Assembly (NCBI RefSeq): GCF_001434785.1
Contig: NZ_AZDT01000028.1
Span: forward strand, 32,638 to 96,637
Source: Levilactobacillus namurensis DSM 19117
Lineage (GTDB): Bacteria > Bacillota > Bacilli > Lactobacillales > Lactobacillaceae
DNA length: 64,000 nucleotides
Reading direction: 5' to 3'
Shown: piece by piece, positions 32,623 through 42,174 of the stretch
Numbering within the stretch: the stretch's first letter is position 1
Layout of the letters: each line of letters starts with the position of its first letter
Notes under the pieces: model-generated
Told to the model about the DNA's origin: nothing
The model's input: only the letters and a program-made list of their open reading frames with translations
The model's database searches: none
Translations under genes and position numbers: made by a program

Positions 32623-33321
32623 TCAGACCTTTAGTTCCGTGAAGAACTTCGTGGCGTCTTCTTGAACCATCTCGATGGGAACGCCCAAGTCGAGCTTCTC
32701 TTGATTGATTACCACTACGGGGGCCTGCGGGTTGCGATAATTCAGCAGGCCCGCGAACGGGTAGACCCGCATCGAGGTCCCCACCACGACCACCAGATCA
32801 GCGGCCGCCATGGCCCCGACCGCGCGTTGGACGTTGAGTTGGTTCAGGCCCTCATCGTAGAGGACCACGTCGGGCCGAAGCCAGCCACCATCCGCGTCGT
32901 GGTGCGGGTCTTTAAGATACTCATGCCAGTCCACGGTCTGCCCGCAGACTTGGCAATACACCTTATACATGTTGCCGTGAAACTCCACCAGGTGGGCGCA
33001 CTTGGCCACGCGATAGAGGTTATCGATATTCTGCGTGATGACCGTCGCGCGATTCTGCTGGGTCAACGCGGCCTGCTTGGTGTGGATCACGTTAGGTTGC
33101 GCGTCCGGATGATACAGGTTCTGCTTGACGTAGTCGTAGAACGTTTCCGGTTCCTGCGCCAGACACGCGTGACTTAAGTAGTATTCCGCGTTGCGATGAC
33201 CCGTGTACAAGCCATTTTTCGACCGGTAATCGGGAATGCCCGACGGCGTCGAAACACCCGCACCCGTCAAAAAGACAATGTGCTGGGCTTGATCAAATTC
33301 ACTTTGTAACCGTGCTTCCAT
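32623..33321 (-). CDS. Sir2-family NAD-dependent deacylase with an incomplete zinc site
   Basis: A 232-residue sirtuin: NAD motif TGAGVSTPSGIPDYRSKNGLY, TQNIDNLY, catalytic His115 in VEFHGN, and VVGTSMRVYPFAGLL. The zinc module normally has two CXXC pairs; here only CQVC (123-126) is present and the second pair is replaced by a His/Asp-rich segment before GGWLRPDVVLYDEG. The enzyme may bind zinc differently or not at all. Targets cannot be predicted. Confidence 0.88.
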   Translation of the reverse strand: MEARLQSEFDQAQHIVFLTGAGVSTPSGIPDYRSKNGLYTGHRNAEYYLSHACLAQEPETFYDYVKQNLYHPDAQPNVIHTKQAALTQQNRATVITQNIDNLYRVAKCAHLVEFHGNMYKVYCQVCGQTVDWHEYLKDPHHDADGGWLRPDVVLYDEGLNQLNVQRAVGAMAAADLVVVVGTSMRVYPFAGLLNYRNPQAPVVVINQEKLDLGVPIEMVQEDATKFFTELKV

Positions 33322-33460
33322 AGTCTTGTCATCCCCTCATTAGTGTCGGTTGTGACTGCTAGACCCATTATAGCATGTTCAGTTCGGGCCAGCCGGTCCC
33401 TGGTTCAACCACCCAAAAACGCCGAACGGCCACGGATTTGTGACGGTTCAGCGCTTCGCG

Positions 33461-34426
33461 TTACCGTAAGATATACGGCATCTTCAATTGCCGGAACAAC
33501 TCGTCCACGGTTAAGTCGTAGATATGGGTGTAGTAGTCCGGAGTATCTTCCTTAGGCTTAGGCGCTGGTAAGACGAAGGCGTTTTGCTGGTCCGACCGGT
33601 TAAAGCCGACGTAGCCCCGCCGTTGCGTGGTCTTTTCGTGCATGTCAGAGTGGTAGAGTTCGAACACCTGACGCACCTTTAAGCCCAACTGGCGCTTCGA
33701 CAGAACACTGGCCAACGTGGTGTACTCCGTGTTGTGCAGTGCCGGCAAGTCCCAGGCTTCCAGTTGTGCATCGAACGCCTTGAACAACTTGACCACGTTC
33801 CGCCGGAAAGTAAAGGGCGAGGAAACGGGCTTTTCCATGATCAGATCGTACAACTTCTGGGCCGCCGCAAAGCTCAACGGGTAGTCCTTAGTGAAGGTGG
33901 CGTTGATGGCGTCATCGTCCCGGCCAAAGAAGACCAGTGCGTCCAACAGCGTCAGGGTCCGTAACGTCATCTCATCGTCACGTTCAGCGGGTTCCGGCTT
34001 CAACGTCGCCTGGACCCCCTTCAAGTACAAGTCATTGATTTCGGGTGTGATCAAGCCGTGCTTCTTCTGCTCACTGACCACGACCACGTGACTCACGATA
34101 TCGTAGAGTTCGGTCCCCATGATCATCAATTGTTCGTCCAGGTCCTTGTTCCCCGTAGTCAACGAGAAGAAGACTTGGGGGAATCCTGACAGGATCATCA
34201 AGAGGTGCAACAGTTCGTGGGACGCCGTGTAGTTCGGTGCCGTCAAATCTGCGACCTGAATATCGATGTCCTTGCCGACCTGCATCTGTTGGGCCTGATC
34301 ATGGCGTACGTAACCAGCCTGCAATTGGCCGATAAAGTGAACCGTGACCTTACCCGGATACAAGTTGTTGACCTGGTTGATCAGGTCTTGAACCTGGTCA
34401 TTCAGCACTACATCTTTTGCTTCCAT
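33461..34426 (-). CDS. Conserved protein with an HEXXH motif (often named IpaB/EvcA family in lactobacilli)
   Basis: A 321-residue protein. Residues 70-74 read HELLH inside TASHELLHLLMIL, a possible zinc-peptidase motif, followed by an acidic segment with DEQLMIMGTELYDIVSHV. The IpaB/EvcA name used in lactobacillus annotations does not establish a function. No signal peptide, so cytosolic. The ATG at 34426 lies 20 bp beyond the mvaA stop, in the same direction, with GGATGG 9 nt before it. A minigluzincin-like peptidase is possible; inactive scaffold is equally possible. Confidence 0.75.
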   Translation of the reverse strand: MEAKDVVLNDQVQDLINQVNNLYPGKVTVHFIGQLQAGYVRHDQAQQMQVGKDIDIQVADLTAPNYTASHELLHLLMILSGFPQVFFSLTTGNKDLDEQLMIMGTELYDIVSHVVVVSEQKKHGLITPEINDLYLKGVQATLKPEPAERDDEMTLRTLTLLDALVFFGRDDDAINATFTKDYPLSFAAAQKLYDLIMEKPVSSPFTFRRNVVKLFKAFDAQLEAWDLPALHNTEYTTLASVLSKRQLGLKVRQVFELYHSDMHEKTTQRRGYVGFNRSDQQNAFVLPAPKPKEDTPDYYTHIYDLTVDELFRQLKMPYILR

Positions 34427-34445
34427 GTTTAATTGCCATCCTTTA

Positions 34446-35705
34446 TTAATCATTTACGTGAGTTTGGCGAACTGCCGCTAAGGCCGCGCGGGCCTGGGCA
34501 GTCGTCGGTTGTTTACTGGTCAGCTGGGCGACCACCGCCGGAACTTCCGCCGGCGTTGCGCCCACTGACAGGGCCAGCGACCGTAATTGCAGGTGCATGT
34601 GGCCCTTCTGGATACCGTCCGTCACCAGGGCGCGTAAAGCCGCCACGTTTTGGGCCAAGCCCACCGCCGCGGTCACCCGCATCAAGTCGCGGGCGCTGGT
34701 CACGTGCGCTAGTTGCTGGTTCACCGCGACCAACGGGAAGACCCGGGTCGCACCACCCACGAAGCCTAACGCCAATGGGAGGGTGAGCTCGCCTTGCAAC
34801 TGCTGGTCCGCCGTGACGTGCCACTGACTTAAGCCCCGGTACTGACCATCCCGGCTGGCATACGCGTGCACGCCGCTTTCCACGGCGCGCCAATCGTTCC
34901 CCATGGCCAGGACCACCGCGTCGATGCCGTTCATGATGCCCTTGTTATGGGTCGTGGCCCGGTACGGGTCGACCTGTGCAAATGCACTGGCCGCAGCGAT
35001 TCGACGGGCCACCGTTAAACCATCACTGGTTTTGGTCCGCAACTGGTCGACCGGGACCGTGCACCGGGCCGTTACCAGACTATGCGTAGCGTAGTTACTT
35101 AGAATGCTCATCAGAATTGTCGGCGCCTGGTGCGCACGCAGGTAGTCGGCGACCGCCTCGGTCATTGTGTTGACCAAGTTGGCCCCCATGGCTTCCCCAA
35201 CGTCGATAAAGAGATCGATTGACGCCCAATCCGGCGGTAATAGCCGCACCCGAACCGACCGGGCCCCACCACCGTGTGTGAGTAACGACGGATGAGCCGC
35301 GTCCGCAACCTTCAAGAGATCTTGGGCGTGGTCGGTCACCCATTGCTGTAATGCCGGGCCATCCGTGACCTGTTGGCACACGATTTGACCCATGAGTTCC
35401 CGGCGTTCTACGACAGTGGTGATCCCAACGTCACTGGTCAATAACCGCCCGCCGTTGCTCGCGGCTGCGATGACGGACGGCTCTTCGGTGACCATGGGGA
35501 CCGCCACGGCATGGCCGTCGACCCGTAGGTTCACCGCCACGCCTTCGGGTAACCCGTAGGTGGTCAGGTAGTTTTCAATCAATTCTTCATCAGTGGCCTG
35601 CCGCTGGTCAGCCACCGTTCCCAACTGTTGGGACGACAAATGGCTGGCCTGGGCCAGCTGGTCTCGGCGCTGGTCATAGGATAATCGGTAAAACGGTGTG
35701 GTCAT
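34446..35705 (-). CDS. mvaA: Hydroxymethylglutaryl-CoA reductase, class II
   Basis: Catalyses HMG-CoA to mevalonate (or the reverse) in the mevalonate pathway to isoprenoids. The 419-residue protein has the class II pattern: ENYLTTYGLPEGVAVNLRVDG, VPMVTEEPSVIAAASNGGRL, the catalytic Lys region THNKGIMNGIDAVVLAMGNDWRAVE and the GFVGGATRVFP cofactor loop. GGGGGGA lies 9 nt before the ATG. It sits 17 bp after the Ppx gene. Confidence 0.95.
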   Translation of the reverse strand: MTTPFYRLSYDQRRDQLAQASHLSSQQLGTVADQRQATDEELIENYLTTYGLPEGVAVNLRVDGHAVAVPMVTEEPSVIAAASNGGRLLTSDVGITTVVERRELMGQIVCQQVTDGPALQQWVTDHAQDLLKVADAAHPSLLTHGGGARSVRVRLLPPDWASIDLFIDVGEAMGANLVNTMTEAVADYLRAHQAPTILMSILSNYATHSLVTARCTVPVDQLRTKTSDGLTVARRIAAASAFAQVDPYRATTHNKGIMNGIDAVVLAMGNDWRAVESGVHAYASRDGQYRGLSQWHVTADQQLQGELTLPLALGFVGGATRVFPLVAVNQQLAHVTSARDLMRVTAAVGLAQNVAALRALVTDGIQKGHMHLQLRSLALSVGATPAEVPAVVAQLTSKQPTTAQARAALAAVRQTHVND

Positions 35706-35722
35706 GGTTGACGGTCCCCCCC

Positions 35723-36643
35723 TTAACGTTGTCGCAAGTATTCCGAGATAATGCCTTCACGGACGCCGCTTTCGGAAAAGACGACCCGGTCGGAATCCAA
35801 CATCTGCAGTAAGGTCACCAGGGGCAACATCCCACCTAAGATGATATCGGCCCGTTCCGGCTCCAGTCCCGAGATTCGTTTACGTTCCCGCAAAGGCACC
35901 TCTAATAGTCGCTGGAAGGTCCGAAAGACTTGATCGGTGGTCAACCGGTACCCGTGGATGTTCTCCACGTGCAGAATCTTCTGCTGCTGGCGGTTCATCC
36001 GGGCCAACGTCCGGTTAGCGCCCCCCAGTAGGACCAGTGGCAGGTTCTTCGCGTCGTTTAGCCACCAGATATCGCGCAGACGTTCCCGCAAGAAGACTTG
36101 CGCGGAAAACAGGTCAACGGCGTCTACCACGTCGTCCAGGTGGAACTGTTCGGACAGGTTGACCGCCCCGAACGGCACACTGATCAGGTTGGCATCCTTG
36201 CCATCCTTGACGTGGACCAGTTCGCAACTTGCGCCCCCGGTATCCAGCAACAGACAGTCTTTGACTTTGAGGCGGTTGACCGCGCCCAGATAGTCGTAGT
36301 AAGCCTCCTGGTCGCCGGAGAGCACTTCCAAGTCGATGTTGGTCGCATCCTTAACTTGGCGCAGAAAATCGGCGCGGTTGCGGGCCTGACGCACTGCGGC
36401 CGTGGCGATTCCCCGCACGATCAGTTGGGGAAGGTGCTCATAGTACGGCCGAAATGACCGTAAGGCGGCAATCGTCCGCCCCATCGCTTTAGGTTGGAGG
36501 ATCTTCTCGGGTCCCATGCCCTCGGATAGCCGGCTGTCAGCCTTGATCCGATTGACTTCGCGGTACGTGCCGTCATCGCGTAACTCATTAACGGCCAACC
36601 GGACAGAATTGGAACCCAAATCCACAATGGCTAAATTTTGCAT
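35723..36643 (-). CDS. Ppx/GppA-family exopolyphosphatase
   Basis: A 306-residue protein of the sugar kinase/Hsp70/actin fold: IVDLGSNSVRLAVNEL at the N-terminus, the catalytic Glu region LSGDQEAYYDYLGA, LLLDTGGASCELV and VVFSESGVREGIISEYL. It hydrolyses polyphosphate and/or pppGpp; which one cannot be told. It is 17 bp before mvaA and 20 bp after trpS, so trpS-ppx-mvaA may form one transcript. Confidence 0.9.
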   Translation of the reverse strand: MQNLAIVDLGSNSVRLAVNELRDDGTYREVNRIKADSRLSEGMGPEKILQPKAMGRTIAALRSFRPYYEHLPQLIVRGIATAAVRQARNRADFLRQVKDATNIDLEVLSGDQEAYYDYLGAVNRLKVKDCLLLDTGGASCELVHVKDGKDANLISVPFGAVNLSEQFHLDDVVDAVDLFSAQVFLRERLRDIWWLNDAKNLPLVLLGGANRTLARMNRQQQKILHVENIHGYRLTTDQVFRTFQRLLEVPLRERKRISGLEPERADIILGGMLPLVTLLQMLDSDRVVFSESGVREGIISEYLRQR

Positions 36644-36663
36644 AGTCCTTCCCCCGTTTCGGT

Positions 36664-37683
36664 CTAACCGAAGTAGTCAATACCGACCGCGTGCCGAACT
36701 TCGCGAAGCGTCTGAGCAGCGACCTGGTTCGCCTGTTCGCTCCCCCGCTTCAAGATGTCGTAGACTCCGGCTGGGTCAGCGGCGAACTTTTCACGCCGTT
36801 CACGAATCGGCTTCAATTCGGCTTGTAAGACATCGTTTAAGTACCGTTTAATCTTAACATCTCCCAGACCACCATGCTGGTATTGCGCCTTCAAGTCAGC
36901 CACTTTATCTTGATCCTGCGCGAAGATGTCCAGGTAGGTGAAGACCGTGTTGCCTTCAATGTGGCCTGGGTCTTCCACGTGGATATGTTCGGGGTCGGTG
37001 TACATCGACATGACCTTCTTTTGAATCGTGTCGGCGTCATCGTCCAGGTAGATGGCGTTATTAAGCGACTTACTCATCTTTGCGTTGCCATCGAGTCCTG
37101 GGATCCGCCCCAAGCCCTTAGCTGGGAAGTAGCCTTCGGGTTCCACTAAGATCTCTTGACCGTAAATGTTGTTGAAGCTGCGAACGATTTCTCGCGTCTG
37201 TTCCAACATGGGTTCTTGATCGTCACCCACGGGCACCGTGTCGGCCTTGAACGCCGTAATGTCGGCTGCTTGACTGACCGGGTAAATGAAGAAACCGGCC
37301 GGCACACTTTCACCGAACGCCTTTTGCTTAATTTCCGTCTTCACGGTCGGGTTCCGGTTCAACCGCGAAACCGTGACCAGGTTCAAGTACGTCATGGTCA
37401 ATTCGCTGAGGGCTGGAATCTGGGATTGCACCAGAATGGTTGACTTGGCAGGGTCGATCCCCACAGCCAGGTAGTCCAACGCCACTTGTAACAGGCTGTG
37501 GCGAATCTTTTCGGGATCCCGGGCGTTGTCGGTCAACGCTTGGGTGTCGGCAATCATGATGTAGGTGTCGTAGTCCCCAGTGTTCTGAAGGGCGACCCGG
37601 TTGCGGAGGGAACCCACGTAATGGCCAATGTGCAACTTACCAGTCGGACGGTCACCCGTTAAAATCACGTGTTTTTTTGTCAT
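36664..37683 (-). CDS. trpS: Tryptophanyl-tRNA synthetase
   Basis: A class I synthetase of 339 residues with [18 protein letters not shown] (HIGH-like) and the KMSKS motif in [14 protein letters not shown]. Full length. A T-box leader precedes it, so it is induced when uncharged tRNA-Trp accumulates. Longer than the B. subtilis type by a small C-terminal margin; nothing else unusual. Confidence 0.97.
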   Translation of the reverse strand: MTKKHVILTGDRPTGKLHIGHYVGSLRNRVALQNTGDYDTYIMIADTQALTDNARDPEKIRHSLLQVALDYLAVGIDPAKSTILVQSQIPALSELTMTYLNLVTVSRLNRNPTVKTEIKQKAFGESVPAGFFIYPVSQAADITAFKADTVPVGDDQEPMLEQTREIVRSFNNIYGQEILVEPEGYFPAKGLGRIPGLDGNAKMSKSLNNAIYLDDDADTIQKKVMSMYTDPEHIHVEDPGHIEGNTVFTYLDIFAQDQDKVADLKAQYQHGGLGDVKIKRYLNDVLQAELKPIRERREKFAADPAGVYDILKRGSEQANQVAAQTLREVRHAVGIDYFG

Positions 37684-37691
37684 TTAAATCT

Positions 37692-37925
37692 TCCTTTCTA
37701 AAAAAGCGCCCCATTGGAATCACTCCAATAGGACGCTGATGCGCGGTACCACCTAACTTGTGGCCATTTACGACCACCACTTTTGCCGTTAACGGGGCAC
37801 CCGCGATAATTATCGGTTAATAAGTAACGGTTCCGACCCACTTCGACCGTGATCCCGTTGCAGCTTATCGGGACCTCTCTGGACTTGGTCTACTTCCATC
37901 GAAACGCCTGCCTACAGTTTAGTGG
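37692..37925 (-). promoter_or_regulatory. T-box riboswitch of trpS
   Basis: On the minus strand the leader has a Stem I with AGAGAGG and the specifier region GAAGTGGGTCGGAACC, which offers UGG (Trp). Further on is the T-box GGTGGTACCGCG (around 37740-37752) followed by a terminator stem: AGCGTCCTATTGGA with TCCAATGGGGCGC, then TTTTTT (37696-37733). The specifier matches the gene downstream. Confidence 0.92.
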
Positions 37926-37978
37926 ATTTTCTGGGGAAAGTAAACTGAAAGTCACTTGGGACTAAAACTAGTCGGGGG

Positions 37979-38138
37979 ATCCGCCTTACCGGGTGGTCCT
38001 GAAGAGGCTGGAACGTGATGGGCACAACTTGAAGCCAAAGAGCGGTCTTCAAGATTGGCCTTTGGGTAAGTCAGCTCAAAAACGCTGGCCAACCCAAACG
38101 ACATCACTGAGCCTCTTCAGGACCCCCCTCACGGCTAA
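37979..38138 (-). repeat. Structured intergenic repeat, copy E
   Basis: Read on the minus strand it begins TTAGCCGTGAGG and ends ACCGGTAAGGCGGAT. The outer stem is AGCCTCTTCAGGACC (plus 38110-38124) with GGTCCTGAAGAGGCT (37995-38009), unrelated in sequence to copies B and C but at the same place. The second stem is 38084-38098 with 38061-38075 and keeps the T-T mismatch. The third is CTTGAAG/CTTCAAG (38047-38053 with 38028-38034) around ACCGCTCTTTGG, followed by TTGTGCCCA. Confidence 0.85.
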
Positions 38139-38480
38139 ACACGTTTGACGACCTTACTCATGCAAGCAACCACTACAACCTTATCCTGTTTGGAATGAAT
38201 TCCTTTTTTTCATCAATGCTGTGCCGTCAAAAACATGATTGAAAATTATGGCTTATTAGCAACCCATACTTCAAATAACAAAGCACAGCATCCGGTGAAT
38301 ATCGGTATCACTTTACTATTGTTCCTAACAATACGGAACTGAAACGTACAACCCAAGGCAACCAGCTTCGCTTACCGCCTTTGACCCCACGCTTTTACAA
38401 CGGTCTTTGATTGACACAGCCCTTAAATGTGACTAGAATTGTTAAGCAATTTAGCCAATTCTATTAAGGAGGCGGTCATT
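38139..38480. other. Intergenic region upstream of helD
   Basis: No supported gene. Bases about 38143-38200 resemble 25131-25190 near repeats C and D. ATGCTGTGC and GCACAGCAT form distant arms near 38217 and 38283-38291. A 34-codon frame at about 38234 lacks a ribosome site. The composition is more AT-rich than the genes on either side. It looks like decayed sequence, origin unknown. Confidence 0.45.
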
Positions 38481-40784
38481 TTGACCACCAACGAACAAGC
38501 CAACGAGCAACACCGGGTGGATCAAGTCGTTCACCAGATTGGGAAGCGCATCGACCGGACTACGGCCGAATATAACGATGCCCACAAAGAGTTGCGCAAC
38601 GTGTTAAAAAACTATAGTGAAAACACGTCGGTCAACTGGTTCGAAGTCGATGACCGAATCGAAACCAGTGCCGAACTGCAGCAACAGCGGGCCCTGGTCT
38701 CCCGGTTGACGGAAAATCAAAACATTATCCAAGACCAACTCCGGACTTATCAAGAGCTTCAAAAGTCCCCTTACTTCGGCCGAATCGACATCCAGGATCC
38801 CGACGAATCCCAACCGGAATCCCTTTACATCGGCACGGCCTCGTTCGTCGACGACCAGGAGAACTTCCTGGTCTACGACTGGCGCGCGCCCATCTCCAGT
38901 ATCTACTATAATGGGGTCTTAGGTCAGGTGGCTTACCACACGCCAGCCGGGACCCAACAGACAGACCTACTCAAGAAACGGCAATTTTTGATCCAAGACG
39001 GTCAGATTCAAAGCATGTTCGACACCAACGAAACCGTTGGCGACGAAATGCTCCAACACGTCTTGGGTGAACAGAACGATGCGACCATGCAAAACATCGT
39101 CGCGACGATTCAGCGGGAACAAAACGATATCATTCGAGACGTTCACAGCGACCTATTGGTGGTCCAAGGTGTGGCCGGCTCCGGTAAGACCTCCGCGATT
39201 CTCCAACGCATCGCCTTTCTGCTCTACCACAGCCGCCGGGACCTCGAAGCCGACCAGATTGTCCTCTTCTCGCCCAACCGACTGTTCAGCCATTACATTA
39301 GTGACGTCCTGCCCAGCTTAGGGGAACGTAACATGCGTCAAGTCACGCTGGCCGAATTCTTGACCCAACGGTTCCAAGGACTGAAGGTCCAAACGCAATT
39401 CGAACGTTACGAAAGCGACCAGCAACACCCCGTCGCCGCGGCGCTCCGGAATTTCCAGGAAAGTGCGGACATGATGACCGCCGTTGCGGATTACTGTCAA
39501 CGGTGTGCCGCCGACGCCCTGCAATTTACCGATATCCGCTTCAAAGGTCGGGTCTTCTTCGATCGGCACGAGATTCGCGACATCTACGCGCAATATCCAA
39601 CCACGGTTCCGGCTGCCGAGCGGTTCTTAAAGACCAAGAACGTCTTGGAAAAGCGCTTGAAGCACCGTATCGCCGAAGAAGCTAAGGCTGACTGGGTCCG
39701 CGACACCATCGACCAACTCAGCGATGAGGATTATCACAACCTCTTGGGCGCCAAGCACCTAGGCCAGTTCGAACAACTCGATGATGAGATTGATTTCATC
39801 GCCCGGGAAATCGTCCGCCGGCGCTTACGCCAGGTCGACGACGCCATCTACAACGGTTACTTCCTGGACGTTTACAGCCAGTACACCGATTTTCTGACGC
39901 ACTGTCCCCTACCGGAAAACGTCTCCGCGACCGACTGGCAACGGGTCATTGACCGTTACCAACACGACATCGAATTTCACAAGTTGGCCCTGACCGACGC
40001 GGCGCCGTTGATGTATCTGCGGGACCTACTGACGGGTGGCGGGAAGAACCACCAGATGCAGCATCTCTTCGTGGACGAAATGCAGGACTATTCGATTGCG
40101 CAGTTAATTTACTTGCAGCACGCCTTTCCCCGCGCCAAACTCACGTTGTTAGGCGACAGCGAACAGGCTCTGTTTAAGGCCGTTGAAGCTCCCGAAACGA
40201 TTCTGAAGAAGCTGAGCGCGGCACTACACGCCAAGAAATCCCGGTTGATCACCTTACGCCGGTCGTACCGCTCGACGTTGCCCATCACCACTTTTGCCAA
40301 GGCGCTATTGCCCGATGGTGACCAGATTGAGGCCTTCAACCGGCCAGGAGACTTGCCGAAAGTCGTGATTCGCTACGACTTCCCGGGGGCGTTCAAAGCC
40401 CTGGCTCACGAGTTGCAAACGGAAATCGCCACCAACGGGACCGTTGCGATTCTCACCAAGAACACCGCGGAAGCCAAGTACGTCTACCAAGAACTCCATT
40501 CGGAATTCGACCTTACACGGCTGACTGATACGGACCGCTCCTTGCCTAAGGGCGTGGTGGTCCTACCCATCTACCTGGCGAAGGGACTCGAGTTCGACAG
40601 CGTGATCGCCTACAACGTCTCCGCGGAGAACTACCCCAACGAGCAGTTCACCGGAACCCTCTACACGATTGCGTCACGGGCGATGCACCACCTGACGTTG
40701 CTCAGCATTGGGCCCGTCTCCCCCCTGATTGCGTCCAGCAAGATTCCCCAAGATGACTTGCAGATTGAACACGAATTAAGTTAA
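38481..40784 (+). CDS. helD: UvrD/Rep-like ATPase HelD (RNA polymerase recycling factor)
   Basis: A 767-residue superfamily 1 protein with Walker A VVQGVAGSGKTSA at about 230, Walker B-like LFVDEMQDYS, LLGDSEQALF, and late motifs VVLPIYLAKGLEFDSVI. The long N-terminal helical arm (first 100 residues, Gln/Glu/Arg-rich) is the part that enters the RNA polymerase secondary channel in HelD. It frees stalled polymerase from nucleic acid. The TTG at 38481 has AAGGAGG 8 nt upstream; the earlier in-frame TTG at 38439 has none. Confidence 0.9.
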   Translation: MTTNEQANEQHRVDQVVHQIGKRIDRTTAEYNDAHKELRNVLKNYSENTSVNWFEVDDRIETSAELQQQRALVSRLTENQNIIQDQLRTYQELQKSPYFGRIDIQDPDESQPESLYIGTASFVDDQENFLVYDWRAPISSIYYNGVLGQVAYHTPAGTQQTDLLKKRQFLIQDGQIQSMFDTNETVGDEMLQHVLGEQNDATMQNIVATIQREQNDIIRDVHSDLLVVQGVAGSGKTSAILQRIAFLLYHSRRDLEADQIVLFSPNRLFSHYISDVLPSLGERNMRQVTLAEFLTQRFQGLKVQTQFERYESDQQHPVAAALRNFQESADMMTAVADYCQRCAADALQFTDIRFKGRVFFDRHEIRDIYAQYPTTVPAAERFLKTKNVLEKRLKHRIAEEAKADWVRDTIDQLSDEDYHNLLGAKHLGQFEQLDDEIDFIAREIVRRRLRQVDDAIYNGYFLDVYSQYTDFLTHCPLPENVSATDWQRVIDRYQHDIEFHKLALTDAAPLMYLRDLLTGGGKNHQMQHLFVDEMQDYSIAQLIYLQHAFPRAKLTLLGDSEQALFKAVEAPETILKKLSAALHAKKSRLITLRRSYRSTLPITTFAKALLPDGDQIEAFNRPGDLPKVVIRYDFPGAFKALAHELQTEIATNGTVAILTKNTAEAKYVYQELHSEFDLTRLTDTDRSLPKGVVVLPIYLAKGLEFDSVIAYNVSAENYPNEQFTGTLYTIASRAMHHLTLLSIGPVSPLIASSKIPQDDLQIEHELS

Positions 40785-40796
40785 TGATTGACCCTG

Positions 40797-40841
40797 AACC
40801 CGCGTCGCTGATCCGTTGTTGGATTGGTGGTGCGGGTTTTT
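40797..40841 (+). terminator. Terminator after helD
   Basis: AACCCGC pairs with GCGGGTT with a long loop, followed by TTTTT, 13 bp past the helD stop. Confidence 0.8.
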
Positions 40842-40890
40842 GGCGTTTTATAAATATTGTTTTACTCGATTGAAGAAAGTGCCCATTATC

Positions 40891-40932
40891 TTTACATAAC
40901 CAACACCATCCCATTACATTGACCTGATAATC
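40891..40932 (+). promoter_or_regulatory. PhoP/PhoB-like box array and promoter of the first phosphatase gene
   Basis: TTTACA (40891), AACACC (40902) and ATTACA (40913) lie exactly 11 bp apart. After 9 further bases comes TAATCT, a fair -10. There is no -35, which fits an OmpR-family activator such as PhoP bound in its place. Confidence 0.65.
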
Positions 40933-40968
40933 TTGCTATGTACCCAAATAAGAGGAGGAGTCAATGTT

Positions 40969-41973
40969 ATGAACAAACGAGTTAGTACCTTACTTTCCGC
41001 TCTGTTATTAGCCACTACTCTGGGCTGGCAACAACCTTTAATGAACGTGGAGGCTGCGACCCACAATAATGCTTCCCAAACCACTAAGAAGGCTGCTAAG
41101 AAGCACGCCAAGGCTAAGAAGACGGCTAAAAAATCCACTAAGGGCAAGACGGTCAAGCAACCGGCTAAGGCTTCCAAGCACATCGTTCTGTCAAAGGCCT
41201 CTGGTGCCATGAACGTCCGCGACTTAGGGGGTTACGTGAACAAGAACGGTCAAAAGATCAAGGCTCACCGTTTGATCCGCTCCAACAAGTTATCTGGTCT
41301 GACCAAGGCCGACGTGAACAAGTTAACCAAGACCTACCACGTCAAGACGGATGTTGATTTACGGACCATCATCGAACAAAAGATGGGTCCTGATGTGAAG
41401 ATGAAGGGTGTTAAGTTGGTCAAAGCCAACGTCTTCAAAGGCTTCGGCGCTTACCCCGACTTCACTAAGAAGAACGCCGGCGTGAAGATGATGGAAAAGT
41501 CCTACCACAACGCAGTAACCACGGCACAAGGACGGAAGGCTTACAAGCAACTCTTCCACCAACTGCTGACTAACCCTAAGAACAAGGCCGTTTTATGGCA
41601 CTGCAGTGCTGGTAAGGACCGGGCCGGAATGGGAACTGTCTTAGTTCTCTCCGCTTTGAACTTCGACAAGAAGACCATCCAACAAGACTTCATGAAGTCC
41701 AACAAGTACTTGAAGGCGGACATCCAAGCTAAGCACGCCAAGGCCGTTGCCGTTGCCAAGGACAAGCACTACACCGCAACCCAGACCAAGAACTTCTTAG
41801 CCAACACCGACGCACAAAACACGGTTCGGATGGCTTACCTGAACACCTTCTACAAGACCATCAACACCAAGTACGGTTCCATGACCAACTTCTTACACAA
41901 GGGTCTGGGCCTCTCCAACCACCAATTACACCAACTTCAAACGAACTACTTAACTAACGCTAAGACTAAATAA
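40969..41973 (+). CDS. Secreted tyrosine-phosphatase-like enzyme 1 (Y_phosphatase3 type)
   Basis: A 334-residue exported protein. Residues 1-30 are a signal peptide ending VEAA. Residues about 38-70 form a Lys/Ala-rich linker (KKAAKKHAKAKKTAKK) that could bind the negatively charged wall. The catalytic domain has MNVRDLGGYVN, HRLIRSNKL, KTDVDLRT and the P-loop HCSAGKDRAG with Cys212 and Arg218. Relatives act on phosphotyrosine, phosphoserine or phosphoinositides. GAGGAGG precedes the ATG. It is the first of two tandem copies. Confidence 0.88.
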   Translation: MNKRVSTLLSALLLATTLGWQQPLMNVEAATHNNASQTTKKAAKKHAKAKKTAKKSTKGKTVKQPAKASKHIVLSKASGAMNVRDLGGYVNKNGQKIKAHRLIRSNKLSGLTKADVNKLTKTYHVKTDVDLRTIIEQKMGPDVKMKGVKLVKANVFKGFGAYPDFTKKNAGVKMMEKSYHNAVTTAQGRKAYKQLFHQLLTNPKNKAVLWHCSAGKDRAGMGTVLVLSALNFDKKTIQQDFMKSNKYLKADIQAKHAKAVAVAKDKHYTATQTKNFLANTDAQNTVRMAYLNTFYKTINTKYGSMTNFLHKGLGLSNHQLHQLQTNYLTNAKTK

Positions 41974-42097
41974 ATTCGCGTTAGTTACATCATGAACCGT
42001 CCGCTACTGATTGCATTCAGTGGCGGGCGGTTATTTTTATGTTGATAAAGTCATTGACGTTTCTAAGCTCCTGCAAACGCCCCCAGTAACCATTTCT

Positions 42098-42140
42098 TTA
42101 CCTGATCAACACACTTTCGCGACAATTCCCCACTATACTG
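42098..42140 (+). promoter_or_regulatory. PhoP/PhoB-like box array and promoter of the second phosphatase gene
   Basis: TTTACC (42098), AACACA (42109) and GCGACA (42120) are spaced 11 bp. Nine bases later lies TATACT (42135-42140). Same geometry as at 40891 and 51862. Confidence 0.6.
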
Positions 42141-42174
42141 ACCTTGTTTCCAAGTAAGAGGAGGAATAAAGCTC

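Noticed and set aside
38143..38205. IS110-type transposase remnant next to repeat E, with the repeat as its guide-like RNA
   Set aside because: The match is limited to a few residues (KVVVVAC), and silent changes favour the opposite strand as coding. Kept only as a speculation in the findings.
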